Below are positions 56,153 through 64,000 of a DNA stretch of 64,000 nt, one piece after another. Below the pieces are notes generated by a model. The model had not been told where the DNA came from, did no database searches, and saw nothing but the letters and a program-made list of their open reading frames with translations. The stretch covers positions 23,856,285 to 23,920,284 of the forward strand of contig NC_063265.1 in the NCBI RefSeq assembly GCF_019578655.1. Reading direction: 5' to 3'. Made by a program: the position numbers and the translations under genes. Every line of letters begins with the position of its first letter. Position 1 is the stretch's first letter. Source of the stretch: Ricinus communis. Lineage: Eukaryota; Streptophyta; Magnoliopsida; Malpighiales; Euphorbiaceae.

Positions 56153-56923
56153 TTGCCCGACTTTGCTAAAACCTTTGAGGTTGAGTGTGATGCAAGTGGA
56201 ATAGGTATTGGTGGAGTCTTGATGCAAGAAGGAAGACCAATTGCGTTCTTTAGTGAGAAGCTAAGTGGAGCAAGTCTAAACTACCCAACTTATGACAAAG
56301 AGTTTTATGCTTTGGTAAGAGTTTTAGAGACATGGCAGCACTATCTTTGGTATAAGGAATTCATTATACACACTGACCATGAGTCTTTGAAATATCTCAA
56401 AGGACAAGGGAAGCTAAGCCGTAGGCATGCTAAATGGGTGGAATTTATTGAATCCTTTCCATACATCATCAAGTACAAACAAGGTAAAGAGAATGTTGTT
56501 GCCGATGCTCTATCTAGAAGGTATGCTCTAATTTTTACACTTGATGCAAAATTATTGGGTTTTGAGTTCATTAAGGAATTATATAATTCAGACCATGATT
56601 TTGCTAATGTATATAGGGCATGTGCGAGAGGGGGGTTTGACAAGTTCTATAGACATGATGGTTTTCTTTTTAAGGAAAATAAGTTATGCGTGCCTCAATC
56701 TTCTTTAAGAGAGTTGCTTATGAGGGAGGCACATGGTGGGGGTTTGATGGGGCACTTTGGTGTGAGAAAGACTTTAGATGTTTTAGAAAATTATTTCTTT
56801 TGGCCACAAATGAAAAGAGATGTTCAAAAAATATGTGAGAGATGCATCACTTGTAAACAAGCTAAATCTAAACTGATGCCTCATGGGTTGTATACTCCAC
56901 TTCCCATACCTAATGAACCTTAG
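56153..56923 (+). pseudogene. pol: Gypsy RNase H and integrase N-terminus, open but isolated
   Basis: RNase H removes the RNA strand during cDNA synthesis; integrase inserts the cDNA. A 256-codon open stretch has [59 protein letters not shown] and ADALSRR (RNase H, about residues 1-125). Then comes the integrase HHCC zinc finger: H in [11 protein letters not shown], followed by [11 protein letters not shown]. It ends at TAG 56921-56923, where related proteins have Trp (NEPW), consistent with a TGG to TAG change. Confidence 0.9.
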
Positions 56924-57981
56924 GTAGACATTTCTATGGACTTTGTTCTAGGATTACCTAGGTCAAGGGGAGGGAAAGATTCTATTTTTGTTGTTGTTGA
57001 CAGGTTTAGCAAAATGGCACATTTCATTCCATGCCATAAGACAGATGATGCAACTCATATTGCGGGGTTGTTCTTCAAAGAATTGTAAGATTGCATGGGG
57101 TTCCAAGGACAATTGTTAGTGATAGAGATGTCAAGTTCCTTAGCCACTTTTGGAAGACACTTTGGAGCAAGATGGGAACAAAGCTTCTATTCTCAACAAC
57201 TTGTCATCCACAAATGGATGGACAAACGGAGGTGGTTAATAGGACTCTCTCACAACTATTGAGGGCAATAATTCAAAGAAATTTGAAGAATTGGGAAGAA
57301 TGTTTGCCACATATTGAGTTTGCATACAATAGGAGTATTCATGGTACAACAAATTGTTCACCTTTTGAGATTGTATAGGGGTTCAATCCATTAACTCCAA
57401 TGGATTTATTGCCATTACCCATTGATAAGGCTAATTTTGAAGGCAAGCAAAAAGCTGAATTTGTTAAAAGCTTACATGAGAATGTGCGTACTCAAATAGA
57501 GAAAAGAAATCAACAATATCAAAAGCAACACAACAAGGGGAGAAAGAAAGTTGTATTTGAACCGAGTGACTGGGTTTGGGTACATTTGAGAAAGGAAAGA
57601 TTTCCAAGCCAAAGGAAGTCTAAATTAATGCCAAGAGGGGATGGGCCATTCCAAGTCCTTGAAAGAATTAATGACAATGCCTATAAGATAGATTTGCCAA
57701 GTGAGTATGGCAATGTGAGTGCTTCTTTTAATGTTGCTGATCTTTCTTTATTTGATGTAGGTGATGAAGTTGACAATGAGGCTGATTCGAGGACGAATCC
57801 TTACGAGGAGAGAGGGAATGATGCAATAAAAACAAGAATTACAAATGATCCTTTAAGCTTTCAAGGAGGTCCAATGACAAGATCCAAGTCCAAAAGGATG
57901 CAAGAAGCTTTGTTGGGCTTAATTAAAGACATTTGGAGTGTTCAAATACAACAAGGCTCAGTCCAAGATTTAGGATTGTAA
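56924..57981 (+). pseudogene. pol: Gypsy integrase core and C-terminus, broken, reading into the 3' LTR
   Basis: After the stop, [20 protein letters not shown] holds the first catalytic Asp. A frameshift near 57087 leads to [20 protein letters not shown] (second Asp) and [18 protein letters not shown] (catalytic Glu), open 57091-57378. A TAG at 57376 replaces Tyr. 57400-57981 gives the C-terminal GPY/F-like part (WVWVHLRKERFPSQRKSKLM, RGDGPFQVLERINDNAYKID) and then crosses into the LTR at 57819, ending in a basic GGPMTRSKSKRMQEALLGL tail. No chromodomain is visible. Confidence 0.87.
57805..57818 (+). promoter_or_regulatory. Gypsy polypurine tract
   Basis: GAGGAGAGAGGGAA is all purine and directly abuts the 3' LTR. 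It lies inside the reading frame of the integrase tail. Confidence 0.9.
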
Positions 57982-58691
57982 AAAGGATCCAAAATGATCA
58001 ATTTAGTGCAATAAGTTTGGGCTGAACTCATAGGTCCAATAACATTCATTTGAAGCCTTTTTTTATTTTCATTTTATTAGGTTTTTCTTAAGTTATGGTG
58101 TGATTAGTTGTCTTTTAGAGTTACAAAATAGATGCACATAATTAGTCATAATTTGGAGTTACAAAATGGATGCACATAATTAGTTGTCATTTAGGAGTTA
58201 CAAAAATGAGTGACATCAATGTAAAAACAGCCACTTTTAATAAGTTTTAAGGGGAATTAAAGGGAAAAACGTGGGGAAGCTCAAAAGACATCCATTTAGG
58301 TTTCTGTCTTGTTTTGGCTATAAATATCAAAGCCAAATCCATTTGTAAATATAGAATTTTTGAATGATAATCTTTGTTTGCTCTTTGTGAGTGTTTTTGC
58401 TTAAGTTCTTGCATGAACTTTGAACTTATCAAACTATTTTTAGTTTGTGGCGTTCTCTAACCAAAATCTTATGTTTGATTCATAACTTATCAAATCATAC
58501 TTGGTTTGTGGCGTTTGGAGTTGAATTCAAGTGCTAGTTTCATTGTTGGAACTAGTTTTTCCTATCTTCACTTGAGGAGATCCTTGGGTTTTGGAATCAT
58601 CTTGATTGGAGGGTGTTTTCTTGCATTCCATATGTATCATAACTCATTAGTTATTGGGGTGTGTGGTTGCTAAGATGATGATTTCCTATCA
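57819..58691 (+). mobile_element. Gypsy 3' LTR, 873 bp
   Basis: It matches the 5' LTR with 14 substitutions and a 2-bp gap. TATA box at 58319-58326. The pol tail ends here at TAA 57979-57981. In the 5' LTR the same position reads TTGCAA, so the frame would run further, showing one of the few LTR differences has coding effect. Confidence 0.95.
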
Positions 58692-58696
58692 AAGGG

Positions 58697-59021
58697 TTAA
58701 GGGACTTGGTGAGGGATTCATTCACTAAGGGAAGAGATTTAATATTAGCCTGTAAAATTACCAAGTTGTTGGATGAGCTTGCTAAAATCCAAAGGTTTGT
58801 AATCAAGTTTGATTATAGTAGAATACTTAAATGAGATCTTGAGGAGTGGACATAGAGAGTATTGTTCTTGAACTATTATAAATCTTTGTGTCAGATTCTC
58901 TAAACCTAACTGTTTCCAAATTCCTTAATCTTATCTTAAGATCCTTGTGTTTGTATGCTTAGATTTTTTTTGCGATTTGAAGTCACTAATTCAATCTCCT
59001 TCTTGGTTTCAAGGGACAACA
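58697..59021 (+). mobile_element. SIRE-like 3' LTR, right part
   Basis: It continues the LTR interrupted at 51764. It contains TTGATTATAGTAGAATACTT and GTGGACATAGAGAGTATTG, phrases typical of the R/U5 part of SIRE-like copia LTRs, and ends in GGTTTCAAGGGACAACA. The 5' end of the element is truncated, so no target-site duplication can be tested. Confidence 0.6.
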
Positions 59022-59099
59022 ATGCATATTATACACAATTAAAGATGGAATTTAAATAACCAATAAAATAAATAAATAAAATAAAAATTAATTTTTTGT

Positions 59100-61178
59100 C
59101 TCTTAACAAGGGTGACCTCACATGGGTAAAGGTTGAGCTCATACAAGGTCAAGTCCCTAAGGACACAAGGGCTAAACGATAATGTTTATGGTGCCTAGCT
59201 CCATGTTTTGGAGAAAACGAGTCTAACCTATGTGAGTATAGGGTCTACTCATACGAGGTTAGTTCCTTAATGCAGCAAGATCTAAGACCACACCGTCTTC
59301 GCTTGAAATACGTCACTATAGTTCTTTTGGCTTTTAGACTCGTGCATGCAGAGGGTGACCTAGTATGAGCTTAGGGGTCCAGAACTTGGAACTCCCCAAA
59401 TGATGCAGTTCTAGGCAAAGAAAATATTGTTTTGAGCTTAAGGTCCTTGGCCTAGCAGGCATGGAGGTGACCTCGCTCGGGCTTAAAGGCTTAAGACCTA
59501 AACGCTTGAAAATGACATCGTTCAAAATTAAACGCAAATACATAAGTATAAAGGCATACTGGAATGTCAATTTCAAGGCTGACCTTATGTGGGTACAAGT
59601 TCTATGTGAGGTCAACGTACCTAGAAGCGGAAAACTCACATTTTGCAAAAAATGAGAGGAATTGAAATAGAATAAAATGCAATAAACATGTAAATAGTGT
59701 TACAATTAAGATGAAAAAGAGATTTTGGTCTTTATGTGGCTACCTTTTGATCTTTTAAAGGAAAAAGGCAAATGGATTTTGAAAAAAAAAGGATTTTTGT
59801 TGAGAACCCTAAAGAAAATTGCTTAAAATCAAGAAGAAAATAGGAAGTTTGTTTTCTTCTTTACTAAAAACAAATGGATTTTGACTCTCAATTTTTTTAT
59901 TATTTCCTTTTCTTTCTCGTTTCTTAAGAATTTTCTCTAGTAATAAATTTTCCAACTCTTGATTTTGTATAGAGGGATTTTATTAGTGGGGAGACTTTGG
60001 ATCTTGAAAATCGAATGAAATGAATTTTCTCCTGCTCTTTTTGCCCTACTAGATGGCCAACACATCACTGAGGGAGTCTTCTACCCAGACTACGCTCGCG
60101 CGAGCTCAAAGTAGGCCTCGCTCTGACTGCGAGCGGGTCTAGGTATGATTCATGCGGAGTCAAGTTGGATAGGCGTAGAGCCTGAGTCAGAGGCCCATTA
60201 CACTCATGCCACAGGGGATCTAGGTAGACTCACGCGAGCTCACATTGAACTCGCACTAGCTCATGTTGGACCCACGTGAGGTCAGGATTAGGTTTTTTCA
60301 CTTTTCCTATTTTTTAAGCAATTCTTTTAGGATTCTAACACTGAAATTGTTGTTTTCTCATTTTGACCATCAGCTAATTAATTAAATAGTCTAATCATCA
60401 AGCTTTATATAATTTTAGATCTCAAATTTTTATGATAACAATCCAATTTTGATTTTTCTTGTATTTTTAGTCTATTTCTTATTTTTTTTAAAAGTATTTT
60501 ACTAGTAATTGTATGAGGGTTGTAATTTTTATTTCTTTGTTGATTTTTTTTAATTTTTTTACTTTGTAATAATCAGTGGATAATATGTGATTGATGGTGC
60601 GATTGCTAATTAAAAATAAGTCACCTAGACAATAGGCTTGAAATTTGACTATTGCATGGACTCAAATAGTTTAGTTAGAAAGAGATGGTAAATTGGTAAC
60701 TTAATTAAAATTGAATTAGATCTTGGTGGGTTTCTTCATGCTAATTAAAATTTGACCCATCTAGATTAAAACTTAAAACATGACCATGGCATGAAAATGA
60801 TAGTCCGTTAGGCTAAAGGATGGGTGGGATTAAATAAAACTATATTAGAATTAGGTTGATATTTTTCATGTTGTATTGTTTACTTGTAGTATATGACATG
60901 TTGTATTTATAAGGAATGAATTATTAACTAATAAAACAAAAGATAAAAATACACAATTACAGGAGTTGATTTCCAAATCTATCTCTAGTGTGGCGATACT
61001 TTCATAAGGAATTTAGTTATGCCAGAAGTAGAAGTATTCTGGTGATTATCCAGGTGGTGACTCCCTTTTATGCGCTAGCCTCTGTGACTAGTTAGCATGT
61101 TCCGAATTAGGTTGAAAAGTTTTATAGTGTCGTGGTCACTAAAGACATTTAAGTGCACACCTGAATTCACCGCCCCAT
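59100..61178 (+). mobile_element. Diverged family-B relative: 3' internal minisatellite and LTR, 5'-truncated
   Basis: The right 700 bp (about 60480-61178) aligns with the 3' half of the B LTR: GTGTCGTGGTCACTAAAGAC, AGTCCGTTAGGCTAAAGG, and an end near CACCGCCCCATA. Upstream, 59104-59640 has a degenerate repeat with GGTGACCTCACATGGGT/GAGCTCATAC-type units that differ from the B minisatellites. About 60095-60290 holds a GC-rich palindrome cluster (GCTCGCGCGAGCTC). Boundaries between internal region and LTR are not resolved. Confidence 0.55.
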
Positions 61179-61496
61179 ATATTTCATAAATTTAAAATAC
61201 ATCTTTTAACTTAAATATTTTATTTTATTTTCTTTCTCATATCTTTTCTTTTTACAGTGACATATTTTTCTGACAGTTTTCTATTATATGCTGATAAAAA
61301 GTTACAAAACTGTCAGATGTCTAAATCAGTAGCTGTAAAGAGATATTAAAAAAAATTAAAATGATTTCTTTTTACATATTTAAACCTTAGCTCTAACAAT
61401 GAGTTTTTTTTATTGCTCTATAAATACAAGATCCACTTACCAAAATGAAAAAGGAAATAATTGCATTTACTCTTCAAAATCCTCAAGAGCCAAAAG
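61179..61496 (+). other. AT-rich segment with a TATA-like box, possible copia LTR remnant
   Basis: GCTCTATAAATACAAG (TATA at 61419-61426) and a short inverted pair, CTGACAGTTTTC/AAAACTGTCAG, at 61271-61318 suggest an LTR-type promoter piece next to the copia fragment. No pairing LTR confirms it. Confidence 0.35.
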
Positions 61497-62883
61497 TTGT
61501 ATTTATCACTCTTAGTGGTAAAAGGATATAATTAGAGACAAGGTATTGACTGTGAGAAAACTTTCTCACCAGTAATCACGTTGAAATCCATTAGAATTCT
61601 ATTGGCCATTGCTGCACACTGTGATTATGAAGTGTAGCAAATGGATGTCAAGACTGCTTTCCTTAATGGATATATTAAGGATGATATTTATGTCGTACAA
61701 CCCAAAGGTTTTGAATCAGAAGGTGGGTCCATAAAGTGTGCAAGCTTAAGACATCCATATATACTCTTAAGCAACCCTTGAGGAGTTGGAATCCTCATTT
61801 TACGAAGCAATAAAATCTTTTGATTTTATAAAAAATGATGATGACCTTTGTGTTTACAAGAAGACTAGTAGGAGTGGAACCACTTTTCTAGTCTTGTATG
61901 TAGATGATATTTCATTAATAGGCAATGACATTAGCATGCTCAAATCAATTAGAGTTTGATTGTCTAGTACTTTCTCCATGAAAGATTTGGGAGAAACAAC
62001 TTATATTCTTAGAATTCGCATCTATAGGGATAGGGCAAAAAAGACTATAGGTTTATCTCAAAGCTATACTTAGAAAAGATGTTGAAAAGATTCAACATGC
62101 TTGATTCTAAGAAAGGACATTAGCGAGTTAAGCATGGTATTCATCAATAAAAGAATGTCTCTAAAGACTCTGAAGAAAGAGAAAGAAAGGCCAAAGTCCT
62201 ATATGCTTCAGCTATTAGGAGCTTAATGTATGCTATGTTGTGTACAAGGCTCAATATTTGACTGTGCTATTAGTTTGACTAGTTGGTTTCAGTCTAATCT
62301 TGGAGAAGATCACTGAACAACAATTAAAACAAAATCCTCAAGTACTTGAGAAGAACTAAGGATTTAGTTTGGTCTATAGAGAAGGTAACTTAACTTTGGT
62401 AAGCTTTATTGGTTCTGATTTTTAATTAGATGTGGATGATAGAAAGTCTATCTCAAACCAAGTGTTTATTTGCAATAGAGTAGCTGTGAGCTAGAAGAGT
62501 TCCAAGTAGGAAATCATAGCTGACTCCACTACAGAGGCGGAGTACATTTTAGCATTAGATGCATCAAAGGAAGCTGTTTGGATTAAGAAGTATGTTTCAG
62601 AATTGGAATTGGTTCTAAAGATTTTATTTGGAGTACCTCTCTATAGTGATAAAAATGGGGCTATAGCTAAAGCTAAGGAACTAAGGTCTCACAAGAAATC
62701 CAAACACATAGAATGATAGTATTATACCATTCCAAAGACTGTCAGGGAGAGTAGATGTCTTTGTGTAGAAAGTAGCATTAGCTAATAATGCAGTTGACCC
62801 ACTCACAAAGCCTTTGACTTAACAACAGTTAGATCACCATCTAGAGAGGATGGGACTTAGATACTATAGAGATTGGCTTTAAG
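61497..62883 (+). pseudogene. pol: Second copia element: reverse transcriptase and RNase H part, decayed
   Basis: Read across shifting frames: QMDVKTAFLNG-like and DDIYVVQPKGFE blocks (61640-61720), VLYVDDISLIGNDISML (catalytic YVDD, near 61900), STFSMKDLGETTYIL, then RNase H with ADSTTEAEYILALDASKEAV, WIKKYVSELE, LYSDKNGAIAKAKELRSHKK and the pol terminus VDPLTKPLTQQQLDHHLERM ending at GLRYYRDWL (TAA about 62881). The sequence style differs from the SIRE-like copy at 48193 and fits the common dicot copia type with SKQE-ADSTTEAEY. Gag, protease and integrase are absent. Confidence 0.82.
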
Positions 62884-64000
62884 GACAAGTTATTAGTGAT
62901 GTATCAACAATATTTAAAACATGTTTATTTGTGCAACATTTATTATTTTAATGGTAGTTTATAATTTAATTCAATTAATTCTTTGTATTATGTATTAATT
63001 GATGAGTCCAATATTATTAGATAAGGTATTCATTCTCAAAGAGTTTAGCACTAGTATTATAAAAAGGATCCTCGGTTGTAGGAATTTTAATTTTGCATAC
63101 TAATCCAAAAGACTAGCTAATTATTTCCAATCCATAATTAGTATGAAATACTAATAATGATGGAATATTGAGTCTCATGCCATAGTATTTGATACTGAAA
63201 CAAATAATAGGGAATAATTATGTGACAAGTATTCTAAATTGTGAAGCATCATATAATAAATTACATGGGGTTTACTACTTTTCAATAATTTATTATCAGA
63301 TTTACTTGGTATATGTAATTCTTAGACTTGAGATGATATAATTATCTTATGTATGAGTGATTAGATTTTGTCAATGCTTATGTATTAGTTCTAGTGATGA
63401 ACTGATACTTACATGTAACAACTATAATCAGGCATATATGAAGATATATGCTCATTCAATAAGGAATCCATTACTTTGAAGTGAGTAGAAAAGATATTCT
63501 TTGCAATTACATAATTATTAACAGTAAAATTTCTAGTCAAGACATAATGATTATTAGAAAGGTTAATCACTGATCAAATAATGTATATATGATTAGTGTA
63601 TTAGATTAAGTAGGAAAGGATTTGACATCACCATCACCCTAGCTTGATTGGAATATGGGATAATGGAAGGATTTAATCATATGGAATTCTAAATCATTAC
63701 AAGTTTATCATGAAATCATCGTTGATTGGATAGTCATGATATACTACTAGGTGTCACTTATGAGCCATGAGAACTTTAAAAGTATTAAGAGAATACTATA
63801 TATTAGTGATTATGAAGTGTCATAAAGTTCGTATTACCAGCTCGATAATTAAAATAAGAAGTCACACACAATAAGAGAAATAAGAGCAAATTATAAGTTG
63901 GACTTGCGTAACCCGCAAAATACTGGCACACTTGAAGGCTAAGCAGGTAAAAAAATCTGATATGATCTAGATTAGTTATAAGAGTCAAAATTTGGAGTCT
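62884..64000 (+). mobile_element. Non-coding 3' region of the second copia element
   Basis: No frame. Phrases such as CTTAGACTTGAGATGATATA followed by TTATCTTATGTATGAGTGAT (63325-63361) resemble the 3' non-coding sequence that follows pol in this copia type. Where the LTR starts is not resolved, and the region runs off the window. Confidence 0.4.

Larger units (their letters stand above)
51765..58691 (+). mobile_element. Near full-length young Ty3/gypsy element (possibly CRM-like)
   Basis: 5' LTR 51765-52639, PBS 52642-52653, gag-protease from 53275, reverse transcriptase, RNase H, integrase, PPT 57805-57818, 3' LTR 57819-58691, and an exact target-site duplication AAGGG (51760-51764 and 58692-58696). 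By eye the LTRs differ by 14 substitutions and one 2-bp indel over about 873 bp (about 1.6 percent), the youngest datable insertion here. Despite this, stops and frameshifts break pol. The gag style, initiator-Met primer site and pol frame running into the LTR suggest CRM or a close lineage. I see no chromodomain. Confidence 0.93.

Noticed and set aside
1..64000. tRNA, rRNA, snRNA or microRNA genes
   Set aside because: I looked for tRNA-like clover-leaf landmarks and familiar plant microRNA sequences and saw none. Without a covariance-model search I cannot exclude weak cases.

Overview
The window is a block of plant, probably eudicot, nuclear heterochromatin built almost entirely from nested retrotransposons. 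The evidence is plant-type Ty3/gypsy, Ty1/copia and L1 LINE remnants, a Mutator-like transposase fragment, a plant mobile domain fragment, strong AT richness, and no prokaryotic gene organisation. I cannot fix the species from sequence alone; Euphorbiaceae is only a guess. I found no intact host gene, no tRNA or rRNA gene and no CRISPR array. Every coding region I could assign is a degenerate transposon gene. I use working names A, B and C for three LTR families that I recognise only by comparing copies inside this window.

Layout, left to right. 1-1470: left-end remnant of a minus-strand family-B gypsy element (LTR plus its 3' minisatellites). 1470-3816: 3' tail and LTR of another gypsy element, plus strand. 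3817-7815: AT-rich DNA with a duplicated segment of about 430 bp and a CT/AT microsatellite. 7816-23972: full-length family-B element B1 (minus strand, gag only). It contains solo LTR C1 (11926-16240), which itself contains solo LTR A1 (11971-14802), and a separate solo LTR A2 (18401-21034). 24103-31276: decayed L1-type LINE, split by solo LTR C2 (26745-28209). 31758-32916: solo B LTR (B3). 33695-33925: plant mobile domain fragment. 33926-59021: a degenerate SIRE-like copia element (plus strand). It was split by element B2 (35678-48192), whose 5' LTR holds solo LTR A3 (37877-40622) and whose 3' LTR holds a MULE fragment, and again by a young gypsy element (51765-58691) sitting in its 3' LTR. 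59100-61178: 5'-truncated relative of family B. 61497-62880: pol C-terminal half of a second copia lineage, followed by its non-coding 3' sequence.

Insertion order can be read from 5-bp target-site duplications: CTATC, TGATG and CTTAT for A1-A3; TCAAG for C1 and ATTAT/ATTAC for C2; ACAAT for B3; CTAAA/TTAAG for B2; AAGGG for the gypsy element. B1 is therefore older than C1, which is older than A1. SIRE is older than B2, which is older than A3. SIRE is older than the gypsy element, and the LINE is older than C2.

The most unusual unit is family B: LTRs of about 2.24 kb, a primer-binding site starting TGGCGACTC, a gag gene but no pol, and two adjacent minisatellites just before the 3' LTR. One minisatellite has a 21-bp period that keeps long reading frames open on both strands. 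The B LTRs also carry two clusters of short near-palindromes (core GAGCCGATCGGCTC). Family C, the B relative and family A carry different motifs of similar kind.
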